A stretch of DNA of 56,328 bases, taken from positions 1 to 56,328 of the forward strand of contig JABGZU010000084.1 in assembly GCA_018674605.1 (NCBI GenBank). Reading direction: 5' to 3'. Each line of letters starts with the position of its first letter. The first letter of the stretch is position 1. The notes below the pieces were generated by a model. The model was not told the DNA's origin and searched no databases. It saw nothing but the letters and a program-made list of their open reading frames with translations. Below, in pieces: positions 42,330 to 50,725 of this stretch. This stretch comes from Candidatus Nitrosopumilus sp. (GTDB taxonomy: Archaea; Thermoproteota; Nitrososphaeria; Nitrososphaerales; Nitrosopumilaceae). The position numbers and the translations under genes were made by a program.

Positions 42330-43366
42330 TGTTATCGTTTGTCGGTTTAGGAATTTCAGGATTTGAATCCATTTCAATTGAAGGGTTGAATGCAATATCA
42401 ACTGCAGACATTGTATATCTAGAACAATTTACAAGTCCAATTGGAAAATCAGATTTAGAAAAAATTCAAAATGCAATAAAAGGAGAGTTCAAGCCTGCAA
42501 AAAGATGGTTAGTAGAAGACGGTAATGAAATTTTAGAAAATGCAAAGGGCAAAAATGTAGTTTTGTTATCTTATGGAGATCCATACATTGCAACAACACA
42601 TATTGAATTACGAGCAAGAGCAATTGAAAATAAAACAGAAACACATTCCATACATGCATCATCAGCACTCACATCAATGATTGGAGAATGTGGTTTACAT
42701 TTTTACAAGGTTGGAAGAATAGCAACAATAATGAGTGAAATGAAATCACTCACTACACCATATTATGTAATTTATAAAAATTTGATAGAAGGTAACCATA
42801 CAGTATTGCTATTAGAATATAATCAAGACAAAGATTTTTTCTTGGATCCTAATGATGCATTGAAAGGACTATTAGAAACAGAACAAGGGCAAAGAAGAAA
42901 AGTCATCACAGAATCAAGTTATGTCATAGTAGCATCAAGAATTGGTTTTAAAGATCAAACAATTATTTCAGGTAAAATATCAAGTTTAGCAAAAATGAAT
43001 TTTGGAAAACCTCCACACACAGTAATTATTCCAGGTAGATTACATTTTACAGAATCAGATGCATTGAAATTATTTGGTCAATGCATAGATGAACCATTTG
43101 ATAATTCTGAAAAAACAGAAAAAATTTCAAAACAAATGATGAAAAAGTATGTACCAATGGTAAGAGAAGCACTTGAAGAAATTGAGCCACATTATAAAGA
43201 TCAAAAAGAATTCAAAGTAATTTTAGAAAATGCAGAATTATACATCAATGATGCTGAGAAATTTTTAGAAGACGGGCAAGATGAAGTTGCAATTTTGAGT
43301 ATAGGATATGCAGATGGACTAGTAGATGCACTAAGATTAGCAAAAGGTCTAGACCCCAAAATGTAA
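42329..43366 (+). CDS. dph5: Diphthine synthase Dph5 fused to a DUF357-like tail
   Basis: 345 aa. The first ~260 residues are a tetrapyrrole-methylase-fold Dph5: MLSFVGLGISGFESISIEGL, VYLEQFTSPIG, VLLSYGDPYIATTHIELR, SIHASSALTSMIGECGLHFYKVG, then VVIASRIGFKD-like and GKPPHTVIIPGRLHFTES. It methylates the modified histidine of elongation factor 2 to give diphthine. The last ~80 residues (YVPMVREALEEIEPHYKD, YINDAEKFLEDGQDEVAILSIGYADGLVDALRL) match the helical DUF357 family that is a free protein in other archaea. taATG overlap with lysK. Confidence 0.9.
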   Translation: MLSFVGLGISGFESISIEGLNAISTADIVYLEQFTSPIGKSDLEKIQNAIKGEFKPAKRWLVEDGNEILENAKGKNVVLLSYGDPYIATTHIELRARAIENKTETHSIHASSALTSMIGECGLHFYKVGRIATIMSEMKSLTTPYYVIYKNLIEGNHTVLLLEYNQDKDFFLDPNDALKGLLETEQGQRRKVITESSYVIVASRIGFKDQTIISGKISSLAKMNFGKPPHTVIIPGRLHFTESDALKLFGQCIDEPFDNSEKTEKISKQMMKKYVPMVREALEEIEPHYKDQKEFKVILENAELYINDAEKFLEDGQDEVAILSIGYADGLVDALRLAKGLDPKM

Positions 43367-43410
43367 TATCATCAATAAATTAAAGAAGAGGTCAATAAGT
43401 ACAAAAAATA

Positions 43411-44028
43411 TTGGAATTAATTGAAAAGAAAATTCTATCAACAATGTACGTATGTCAAATTAATGGAACAAATCCAGTTGAAATAATTAAAAAGAAAACT
43501 ATGCTTTTAGATAATCAAATTGATACTAAAATCACAGAATTAATTGAAAAAAATTTAGTAAATGAAGATAAAATTACACTTACAGAAACTGGACGAGATT
43601 CATTACACATAGTATTAGCAGGAGGGGTTTTTGATATTATTCATCCAGGGCATATTTCCACACTAAATGCAGCAAAAGCATTAGGAGATGTGTTGGTGGT
43701 GGTGGTAGCAACCGACAATACTGCAGTAAAAATGAAAAAAAGAAATCCAATACACAGTCAAGAACAAAGGCAAGAATTAGTAAATTCATTAGAAGTAGTA
43801 GATCTTTGTTTAATAGGTCAAGAAGAAAATATTTTCAAAACAGTAAAGCATGTCAGACCACAAATCATTGCATTAGGATATGATCAAATTCATCAAGAAC
43901 AATTCATTACAGAGGGATGTAAAAAAATTAATTTAAATGCAAAAGTTGCCAGATTACAATCTCCAATTCCTGAAAGTTCTAGCTCTAAAATTCAAAAAGA
44001 GTATGGAAAATCAATTCATGGAATCTAA
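43411..44028 (+). CDS. ribL: Cytidylyltransferase-fold FAD synthase (RibL-like) with N-terminal winged helix
   Basis: 205 aa, TTG start. Residues 1-65 look like a small winged helix (EKKILSTMYVCQ, DTKITELIEKNLVNED, LTETGRDSL). From residue 66 the nucleotidyltransferase shows VLAGGVFDIIHPGHISTL with HxGH-type HPGH at 78-81, VVVVATDNTAVKMKKR, IHSQEQRQELVNSL, and the C-terminal SSSSKIQ segment. Archaeal RibL adenylates FMN to FAD. A CTP:glycerol-3-phosphate-type transferase is the alternative. The convergent neighbour is the riboflavin kinase RibK, which favours RibL. The extra domain is unusual as RibL is normally about 150 aa. Confidence 0.85.
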   Translation: MELIEKKILSTMYVCQINGTNPVEIIKKKTMLLDNQIDTKITELIEKNLVNEDKITLTETGRDSLHIVLAGGVFDIIHPGHISTLNAAKALGDVLVVVVATDNTAVKMKKRNPIHSQEQRQELVNSLEVVDLCLIGQEENIFKTVKHVRPQIIALGYDQIHQEQFITEGCKKINLNAKVARLQSPIPESSSSKIQKEYGKSIHGI

Positions 44029-44708
44029 GAATTAATTAGGATTTTTATTGAAACTTTCGAGCCATCTTTTAATTTAGTATTTTTACGTAAACATGTTTTA
44101 GATATTAATTCAATTACAGAGTCATCATGATGAGTACGTTCAAGCATAATTAATTCACAATTAATAGAATTATTTAATTTGGCTGAAAAACATTTTACCC
44201 AACCATATGTCCTCTTACCATCAGAAAAACTTTTAATTTTAATTCCATCTAAGGTTTCAAATTGTTTAATTGATTCTTGATGTATTTTTTGATCCAATCG
44301 AACATTGAGAGTTCCAGGAAATGGAATATAACCAATTTTAGACTTGAATTGTTTTGTGTATCCTTTTAATCCCATGTAATATGCACCTTCACCCATTCCA
44401 GAAACCAAAGTACCTTTTAGTTCAACATAAGATGGAGAAGAGTCTAAACTTTTTTGTAAAATAGAAGATAGTTTTACCATTTCAGAAAAACCCTTACTAG
44501 TAATTTTTACTGAAATATTCCTCCCATTAATAATTCGTGTAATGAATTTATTTTGATCTAATTCAAGTAAATGTTTAGATGCTGCTTGTTGAGATTTTTC
44601 TATATTTTTTCCTAAAGAAGAAGAAGTAATTGTAACATAGTTGTATTTAGCTCCTTTTGATAACAGATAAGAGAGAGTTAAGAGATGCTGAATTTTTAGT
44701 TCAGTCAA
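44025..44708 (-). CDS. ribK: CTP-dependent riboflavin kinase with N-terminal HTH
   Basis: 227 aa. The C-terminal catalytic domain carries LVSGMGEGAYYMGLKGYTKQ and GYIPFPGTLNVRLD, the hallmark of archaeal RibK, which phosphorylates riboflavin with CTP. The N-terminal ~90 residues form a winged helix (LLTLSYLLSKGA, SSLGKNIEKSQQAASKHLLEL, ISVKITSKGFSEM), a layout seen in RbkR-type bifunctional kinase-regulators that control riboflavin genes. It overlaps the convergent ribL stop by 4 bp. Start ATG at 44708, 8 bp from the dnaG end. Confidence 0.93.
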   Translation of the reverse strand: MTELKIQHLLTLSYLLSKGAKYNYVTITSSSLGKNIEKSQQAASKHLLELDQNKFITRIINGRNISVKITSKGFSEMVKLSSILQKSLDSSPSYVELKGTLVSGMGEGAYYMGLKGYTKQFKSKIGYIPFPGTLNVRLDQKIHQESIKQFETLDGIKIKSFSDGKRTYGWVKCFSAKLNNSINCELIMLERTHHDDSVIELISKTCLRKNTKLKDGSKVSIKILINS

Positions 44709-44716
44709 CTAAAATC

Positions 44717-45862
44717 CTAAGATACGCCTAAATCAGCGAATGTTTTTATCGTCATGCCATCAGTAGAATTGGTTAATTTTGCAACTCTATGTCCAATGAC
44801 ACATTCAATTCCAGCATTTTTTGCACCATCTAAAAGTCGTTTGGTAATAATTCCATCCAATAGAAGATATTTGATTCCTGATTGAGAAGATAATTTGCTA
44901 ACAACTTCACTTATTGGAACTTTGAAAATTTCATTTTTATCACCATCTAATGCAGTTGCTTCAAGGGTTTCATTGAGATTTGGGAATATTTTAGATGCCA
45001 CTTCTGCAATAGATTTATCATTTTCATTATCAAGTTTTGGTGCAGGTTTACCATTTTTAATTTCATCTGCAATTGGTCTTAGAATTTCATCTAGTCTTTG
45101 TGGGGTTAATTCTTCAACCTCAACTCCAGTGTCTGCTTGTAATTCATAATCAAGTTTAACAACAGATTTGAGTTCTTTTAGAATAAATCCACCAGCTCTA
45201 TCACCATCAATAAAAGCAACAACAGTATCCTTTTCAGCACATAATTCTTTAATGGATTCATCAATTTTTGCACCTTCAATTGCAACGACATTATCATAAC
45301 CAGCTCGTAAAAGATTAATCACATCAGCTCTTCCCTCAACAAGAATTATCCATTTTGAATCAAAGACACCAGAACTACAAGTTAATTTTGATGGGCCATA
45401 TGTAGATAATTTACCAGAATCACCCTGATGAACATCATTTAACATAGTTTCACCTTCACTAACGGTTTTTGTTGCCCATTTTTGTTTAATTTCCTTTGCA
45501 CGTCTTACAATATCATCTTTTTTGGCAGCACGTACATCATCAATTGCATCTAAAGTAAATTTACAATCAAATGGACCAACCTTATCAATACTCTCAATAC
45601 CTGCAGCAATTAATGCACAAGTATCAATATCAGTACTCATTGGAATTATAGCATTACCATTAGTGGTATTAGAAGTAGATTTTGCAATAACTTCAATACG
45701 TCCTACTTTAGAAACTCGTTGTAGTTCATTCAAATTCATCTCTGGGCCTAACAGTCCTTCTGTTTGTCCAAATATGGCACCGATTATATCGGCTCGTTCA
45801 ACGAGTCCATCTACGTCGTATGAAAGTTTTACGTGGTACTTGACAATACCTGTTTGAGGCAT
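44717..45862 (-). CDS. dnaG: Archaeal DnaG-like primase (TOPRIM)
   Basis: 381 aa. The TOPRIM domain shows WIILVEGRADVINLLRAGYDNVVAIEGAKI-type sequence (Glu in VEGRADV near residue 173) and the DxD-like VVAFIDGDRAGG. The N-terminal part (VERADIIGAIFGQTEGLLG, RVGRIEV-like) is typical of archaeal DnaG. It has in vitro primase activity in some archaea and is a stable component of the exosome RNA-degradation complex, so an RNA-processing role is likely in addition. It is followed 8 bp later by ribK on the same strand. Confidence 0.95.
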   Translation of the reverse strand: MPQTGIVKYHVKLSYDVDGLVERADIIGAIFGQTEGLLGPEMNLNELQRVSKVGRIEVIAKSTSNTTNGNAIIPMSTDIDTCALIAAGIESIDKVGPFDCKFTLDAIDDVRAAKKDDIVRRAKEIKQKWATKTVSEGETMLNDVHQGDSGKLSTYGPSKLTCSSGVFDSKWIILVEGRADVINLLRAGYDNVVAIEGAKIDESIKELCAEKDTVVAFIDGDRAGGFILKELKSVVKLDYELQADTGVEVEELTPQRLDEILRPIADEIKNGKPAPKLDNENDKSIAEVASKIFPNLNETLEATALDGDKNEIFKVPISEVVSKLSSQSGIKYLLLDGIITKRLLDGAKNAGIECVIGHRVAKLTNSTDGMTIKTFADLGVS

Positions 45863-45994
45863 AAATTATTAATCTCCTTTATCATTATAATTGGAATTCC
45901 AATTTACGATATATGAGGGTATCGCAAAATATTAACAAATTTTTAGATACAGCAAACGCTAAAGAGATTAAAAAATGAAAATAATGATACTAGT

Positions 45995-46345
45995 TTATTC
46001 AGTACTAAATGAGTGACCACATGAACAGGATTTTGTAACATTTGGATTATTAATTTTAAATCCAGAGCCCATTAAACTTTCAATATAGTCAACGTTTGCA
46101 CCTTGTAAATGATCAACACTGTAACTATCAACTAAGAGTTTGACTCCATTTTCTTCAAGAACAAGATCATCTTCTTCTGGTGCTTTTTCAAAGCCCATAC
46201 CATAAGATAATCCAGAACAACCTCCACCTTGAACATATACTCGTAGGTATTCAGGGGATTCTGCTTCCTCTTTCATGAATTCATGAATTTTCTCAGCTGC
46301 TTTTGCAGTAACTGTAACCATTTTTTGTGTTTGTTCAGTTGCCAT
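45995..46345 (-). CDS. A-type Fe-S carrier (IscA/ErpA/SufA)
   Basis: 116 aa from the ATG at 46345; a TTG at 46354 gives three more residues. The three family cysteines are C43 (GGGCSGLSYGMGFE) and C107/C109 (SCSCGHSF). A-type carriers deliver [4Fe-4S] or [2Fe-2S] clusters to apoproteins. Consistent with this, the window also holds Mrp, NadA and the radical-SAM methylthiotransferase, all Fe-S clients or carriers. It stands alone, in its own transcription unit. Confidence 0.94.
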   Translation of the reverse strand: MATEQTQKMVTVTAKAAEKIHEFMKEEAESPEYLRVYVQGGGCSGLSYGMGFEKAPEEDDLVLEENGVKLLVDSYSVDHLQGANVDYIESLMGSGFKINNPNVTKSCSCGHSFSTE

Positions 46346-46452
46346 TATGATCAAAAATCGATTTTAAATTATAATAAGTTTTTCCCCGCCAACATACTAG
46401 TAATTCACACAGGCTTGATGAATAATAAAAATAAAAAAGAGACAGAAATAGC

Positions 46453-47214
46453 TTATTTTTTGGATTTATTTACAAATGCGGTCATTCGTTCTTCACGATC
46501 AGGATGTGTAAAGCAATTTCTCCAAGCAAGGAGTTCAATTGCAAGTCCAGTATCAAGATCTGCATTTCTTCCTTTATTGATTGCAACTTTAGACATCTGA
46601 ACGCCCATAGTTGAACATCCAGCGATTTGTTGTGCCATTTTCAAAGCTTCTTCTTGTAATGATGCAAGAGGTACTACATGGTTAACTAGTCCAATTTCTT
46701 TTGCCTCATTAGCTTTGATCATTTTTCCAGTATAGACAAGTTCTTTTGCCTTTGCTATTCCCACAATTCTCATTAATCTTTGTGTTCCGCCCCATCCAGG
46801 AGGGATTCCGATTGTTACTTCTGGCTGACCTAATCTTGCAGTATCAGCTGCAATTCTAATATCACATGACATTGCAAGCTCACAACCTCCACCTAATGCA
46901 AATCCATTGATAGCAGCAATTGTTGGTTGTTTAACAAGTTCAACAGTTGCAGTTACAAGTTGTCCTGTTTTTGCATATTCAACAGATTCATCTGCAGTAA
47001 TTTTAGACATGTATTCAATATCAGCTCCTGCAGAAAATGCTTTTTCACCCTCACCAGTCAAAATGATAACTTTAACATCATCATTGTGATTAAGAGTTTC
47101 AAAAGTTGTGATTAGTTCTTTTGCAACATCAGTATTCATAGCATTTAGTTTGTCAGGTCTGTTGATTTTGACAGTACAAACGCCATCAGAAGTAGATGTG
47201 GTAACTAGTGACAT
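46453..47214 (-). CDS. Enoyl-CoA hydratase/3-hydroxypropionyl-CoA dehydratase (crotonase)
   Basis: 253 aa crotonase. Oxyanion and CoA motifs FSAGADIEYM and NGFALGGGCELAMSCDIRIAA; both catalytic glutamates are present, E112 (GCELAMSCD) and E132 (GQPEVTIGIPPGWGGTQRL), so hydratase activity is expected. In Nitrosopumilus a promiscuous crotonase is reported to catalyse 3-hydroxypropionyl-CoA dehydration and crotonyl-CoA hydration in the 3HP/4HB carbon-fixation cycle. The gene directly follows the ADP-forming acyl-CoA synthetase (36 bp), supporting that assignment. Confidence 0.9.
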   Translation of the reverse strand: MSLVTTSTSDGVCTVKINRPDKLNAMNTDVAKELITTFETLNHNDDVKVIILTGEGEKAFSAGADIEYMSKITADESVEYAKTGQLVTATVELVKQPTIAAINGFALGGGCELAMSCDIRIAADTARLGQPEVTIGIPPGWGGTQRLMRIVGIAKAKELVYTGKMIKANEAKEIGLVNHVVPLASLQEEALKMAQQIAGCSTMGVQMSKVAINKGRNADLDTGLAIELLAWRNCFTHPDREERMTAFVNKSKK

Positions 47215-47250
47215 AATTACAGCGAAAGTTTTAGGAAACTTAAATGTTAT

Positions 47251-49368
47251 CTATTTTCCACGGACTTTGCCCCATTGAGACAAAGCAGATGCTGCAGCAA
47301 CCCAAGTTCTAAGGTCTTGATAAACAGGAACATTATGTTCCTCAATTAATTTAATCATTTTTTCAGTATATGGTCCACCATTTCCACCAGCCAAAATTGG
47401 TTTAACACCTTTTTTGGATAATTCATCAAGGTAACCTACAATTGTTTCTTCAAGTGGATCATCTTGGAACACAAACCAGGGCATAGCAATATCAATATTT
47501 TTTTCATCTACAAATTGTTCAATAACAAATTTGTAATCATCTGCAGTTGCACCACCACCAACATCTGCCGGATTACCATTATGAATTGGTACAGTTGGAG
47601 GGAAATGTCCCTTTATGGATTTGACAGTTTTAGGAGATAATTTTCCTATAACAAGACCTGATTTTTCTAATTGATCAATTCCACCAATCATTGGACCAGC
47701 ACCATTACTAGTCATTGCAACACGATTGCCTTTTGCATGAGGTTGCCATGCTAGTGCCTTTAAGACACCAACTAATTCTTGATAACTGTCAACTGAAATA
47801 ATTCCTGCTTGTTTGAATGCACCCATAATCATTGCATTAGATCCACCAAGTGAGCCTGTATGTGATGCTGCTTGTTTTGCACCTGCAGCAGTTCTTCCAC
47901 TTTTCCAAATAACAATTGGTTTCTTTGTTTGTTTCATTACACGTTTAGCTGTATTGATGAATTTTCTACCATCACCAAACCCTTCAACGTATAATCCAAT
48001 TACTTTAGTTTGAGGATCATTTGCAGCATACCATATCATATCTGCCTCATCAACATCAGAACGATTACCAAAACTAATCATTTTTGATAAACCAAAGATA
48101 TCAGCACTTTCTAACATACTAATTCCCATTGTTCCACTTTGTGAGAAAAATGCAACATTTCCTAATTTTGAACGTACCATTCTTTCTTGTCCTTGAAATG
48201 CACAATCAAGACGATTTGCTGCATTAAACATTCCAATACAATTAGGACCAACAACACGAATTTTGTGTTTTATTGATAATTCTTTTACTTCAGCTTCCAT
48301 GGCAGCTCTATCACCACCAAGTTCTTTGCCACCACCAGAAACAATCACAACATTGTGAATTCCTTTTTCAGCACATGTCTTCATAATTGGTCCACAAAAT
48401 GCAAGATCAATACAAACAACAACTAGATCAACTTTTGCTTTTATTGCATCTAATGATGGATAACATTTGATTCCAAGAATCTCTTTTTGTTTAGGATTAA
48501 TTGGAAATACTTTACCTTTGTAATCTTGTTTTCCAAGTGCATCTAATACAGAATTACCAATCTTTCCAGGGGTTGCAGATGCACCAACTAGTGCAACAGA
48601 TTTTGGAGTAAAGAAAGACTCCATGGATGCAATGTTTGGTTTTGCTTTTGAAATCGAATTCTTTTTTAATTCACTATTTAGAATAATTTTTGCATCAACT
48701 ACAAAATGGGATTTTGGATATACAATTACAGGATTAAAATCAATACTGTTAACATAGTCAGCATTGTCTACACCTAATTTTCCAATGTCAACTAACATTT
48801 TTGCAACCATGTTAAGATCAACTGGTTCACTTCCTCTGAAACCCTTGAGAAGTTTTGAGCCTTTTAGTTCATTTATCATAGATTTTGCATCAGATGTAGT
48901 TATTGGAAGCATTCTAAATGCAACATCTTTGAATACTTCAGTCATTACTCCACCTAATCCAGCCATAATCATTGGGCCAAATTGTGGATCATTTTGAATA
49001 CCTACAATTAGCTCAACACCTTTTGGAACCATTTTTTCCAAAAGAATTCCTTTAACATCAACACCTTTCTTTTTAGAAAGACGACCATGCATATCTTTGA
49101 ATGTTTTTTTAACATCATCAACATTATCAATTCCAACTTTAACTCCACCGACATCAGTTTTATGCAAAATTTGTGGAGATACTACTTTCATTACTAGTGG
49201 AAAACCTATTTTCTTTGCTTGTTTTACTGCATCATCTACAGAAGTAGCTAATGCATAAGGTGGAACCTTAACGCCATATGATTTAAGAATAGATTTGGAT
49301 AGTTCCTCAGTGATAACTTTGTGATCGGTTTGAATTGTTTCTTCAAAAATTTTCTGTACTGCAGTCAT
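47251..49368 (-). CDS. ADP-forming acyl-CoA synthetase, probably 3-hydroxypropionyl-CoA synthetase
   Basis: 705 aa. Domain order is ATP-grasp first (ILKSYGVKVPPYALATS, FPLVMKVVSPQILHKTDVGG), then CoA-binding Rossmann (SVALVGASATPGKIGNSVLDAL) and succinyl-CoA-ligase-like domains (VVGPNCIGMFN, FSQSGTMGISML, AASHTGSLGGSNAMIMGAF with the phospho-His near residue 503). The family makes acyl-CoA from acid, CoA and ATP, releasing ADP and phosphate, more economical than AMP-forming enzymes. In Nitrosopumilus such an enzyme activates 3-hydroxypropionate. Substrate is assigned by context with the crotonase; acetate or 4-hydroxybutyrate are alternatives. Confidence 0.9.
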   Translation of the reverse strand: MTAVQKIFEETIQTDHKVITEELSKSILKSYGVKVPPYALATSVDDAVKQAKKIGFPLVMKVVSPQILHKTDVGGVKVGIDNVDDVKKTFKDMHGRLSKKKGVDVKGILLEKMVPKGVELIVGIQNDPQFGPMIMAGLGGVMTEVFKDVAFRMLPITTSDAKSMINELKGSKLLKGFRGSEPVDLNMVAKMLVDIGKLGVDNADYVNSIDFNPVIVYPKSHFVVDAKIILNSELKKNSISKAKPNIASMESFFTPKSVALVGASATPGKIGNSVLDALGKQDYKGKVFPINPKQKEILGIKCYPSLDAIKAKVDLVVVCIDLAFCGPIMKTCAEKGIHNVVIVSGGGKELGGDRAAMEAEVKELSIKHKIRVVGPNCIGMFNAANRLDCAFQGQERMVRSKLGNVAFFSQSGTMGISMLESADIFGLSKMISFGNRSDVDEADMIWYAANDPQTKVIGLYVEGFGDGRKFINTAKRVMKQTKKPIVIWKSGRTAAGAKQAASHTGSLGGSNAMIMGAFKQAGIISVDSYQELVGVLKALAWQPHAKGNRVAMTSNGAGPMIGGIDQLEKSGLVIGKLSPKTVKSIKGHFPPTVPIHNGNPADVGGGATADDYKFVIEQFVDEKNIDIAMPWFVFQDDPLEETIVGYLDELSKKGVKPILAGGNGGPYTEKMIKLIEEHNVPVYQDLRTWVAAASALSQWGKVRGK

Positions 49369-49409
49369 TGCTCGATCGATAAATCAAATCTCAATATATT
49401 AAACTTTGG

Positions 49410-50093
49410 TCAAATACAAAATGATGATTTAAAATTGTTGTAAAAAATTGCCATGTTTGATTTTACAACAAATATACGTTCATCAATATCAGAACGAATT
49501 TTTTGAGGATCAATGTAAGGTATTTGTTGTAATTTTTCTTCAGTGTTATCAAGCCAAAGATTTATCATTTGTTCATTTACTTCAAGATGAAATTGTAAAC
49601 CAATTGCACTTTTGTATTGAAATGCTTGATTTTGGTAATGTTCAGATGAGACTAGTCTTACAGCACCATCAGGCAAATCAAATGTATCACCATGCCAATG
49701 AAACACAGTGAAAGGGTTTTTGATGCCTGAAAATAATGCAGAATTATTAGAAATTTTCAAATCATCGTAAAATCCAATTTCAGTTTTTGGTCCACGATAT
49801 ACAGATGCTCCAAAAGTTTTAGCAATCAATTGGGAACCCAAACATATTCCCAAAATAGGAATATTTTTTTCAACGCTGTTTCGGATTAAGTTTTGTTCAT
49901 CTAAAAGATAAGGTAAATTATCATTTACACTTTCAGGTGCGCCCAAAATTACAATCAATTCAAAATCTTTTGTTGGAATGGGTTCGTGTTTTGCATTAAT
50001 AGAAGTAATGTTAAATCCATCATTTTTTAAAAGTTCACCCAAATATCCAGATCCTTCAATTCGAGTATTTTGAATTAATAGTACATCAGACAA
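49410..50093 (-). CDS. Class I glutamine amidotransferase-like protein
   Basis: 227 aa, TTG start. The triad is visible: C84 in ILGICLGSQLIA, H169 and E171 in GLQFHLEV. GAPESVNDNLPYLLDEQNLI and FHWHGDTFDLPDGAVRLVSS resemble stand-alone GMP-synthase-like amidotransferases (GATase1). It would release ammonia from glutamine for an unidentified synthetase, or act on a gamma-glutamyl substrate. No partner synthase is adjacent. It lies 41 bp upstream of the acyl-CoA synthetase and might be co-transcribed. Confidence 0.86.
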   Translation of the reverse strand: MSDVLLIQNTRIEGSGYLGELLKNDGFNITSINAKHEPIPTKDFELIVILGAPESVNDNLPYLLDEQNLIRNSVEKNIPILGICLGSQLIAKTFGASVYRGPKTEIGFYDDLKISNNSALFSGIKNPFTVFHWHGDTFDLPDGAVRLVSSEHYQNQAFQYKSAIGLQFHLEVNEQMINLWLDNTEEKLQQIPYIDPQKIRSDIDERIFVVKSNMAIFYNNFKSSFCI

Positions 50094-50168
50094 TAAGATA
50101 CATCAAATAAATTCTTCAATATATTAGAATTCCAATAAATTTTATATCAAAAGTATTGTTACAAAATA

Positions 50169-50342
50169 ATGGCTTTGAAGTTAAAATGTAAAGATTATGG
50201 ATTTGAATGTGATTTTAACATCGAAGGTGAATTTTCAGAATCTCAAGTAAAAATATTGAAAGAACATTTTGAAGAAAAACATGGAATTGATTATTCAAAA
50301 GAAGTTGTTGCTCAAATGATCATGAATAAAGATCATTCTTAA
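50169..50342 (+). CDS. DUF1059-like small protein
   Basis: 57 aa, translated by hand: ATG at 50169, TAA at 50340-50342. The pattern LKCKDYGFECDFNIEGE (two Cys around D-x-G-x-x-C) followed by KEHFEEKHGID matches the short DUF1059 family, common in thaumarchaea and often in several copies. Function unknown; Cys-Cys and His-x3-His spacing could bind a metal. It is divergent from the amidotransferase gene across 75 bp. Confidence 0.75.
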   Translation: MALKLKCKDYGFECDFNIEGEFSESQVKILKEHFEEKHGIDYSKEVVAQMIMNKDHS

Positions 50343-50590
50343 AATATAATAAAATAATTATTTTAAAACATAGATGATAATTTCAGAATACTCAAATTTG
50401 GATATTGTAATGTTGTTATTTTTAATATTCTAGTTTCAATGATAATCTAATTTATTACAGATTGGGCTTCACCAATAGAGAATTACTCAAATATTACAAA
50501 TAATGGTCATAGAGTATTGAGTTAATTATAAAAAAATTAGAAAATCTTTGCACTCAAAAGTCCAGTTTTTACATTCAACTAATGTGAATT

Positions 50591-50690
50591 TCCGTGCAAA
50601 TAGAATTCGTTTTGTGCAAATAAACTAAAATTTGTGCAAATAGAATCATTTTTGTGCAAATAGATGTGCATTTGTGCAAATAGAATTACA
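50591..50690. repeat. Five 20-bp repeats in exact register (iteron-like array)
   Basis: GTGCAAATA begins at 50594, 50614, 50634, 50654 and 50674, exactly 20 bp apart. Copies 2-5 share TTTGTGCAAATA; copy 1 begins TCCGTGCAAATA. The remaining 7-8 bp of each unit varies. TTTG-TG-CAAA is a dyad. The array is in the 524-bp gap 50343-50866 between convergent genes, so it is not in either neighbour's promoter. Direct 20-bp phasing places all copies on about one face of the helix, as in multi-site protein-binding arrays. It is too short and regular to be CRISPR. Confidence 0.85.
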
Positions 50691-50697
50691 AAAAGTG

Positions 50698-50713
50698 AAT
50701 ACGCATGCGTATT
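50698..50713. promoter_or_regulatory. 16-bp perfect palindrome AATACGCATGCGTATT
   Basis: It starts 8 bp after the last 20-bp repeat and is followed by AAGGAG and a 21-codon ORF. Perfect 16-bp dyads with a GC-rich centre are rare in this AT-rich sequence, so a protein-binding or processing site is plausible. No known motif is recognised. Confidence 0.5.
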
Positions 50714-50725
50714 TCAAGGAGTATA

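Noticed and set aside
46378..46412. Short G/C-richer stretch upstream of the IscA-like gene as a tRNA or small RNA
   Set aside because: No cloverleaf or hairpin can be drawn and the stretch is only about 35 bp.
50591..50690. The 20-bp array as a CRISPR array
   Set aside because: Repeats of about 12 bp with 8-bp variable parts are far shorter than CRISPR repeats and spacers, and no cas gene is in the window.
50591..50713. The array and palindrome as a Cdc6/Orc1 origin
   Set aside because: The sequence lacks an ORB-type motif and no cdc6/orc1 gene is nearby; kept only as one option in the finding.
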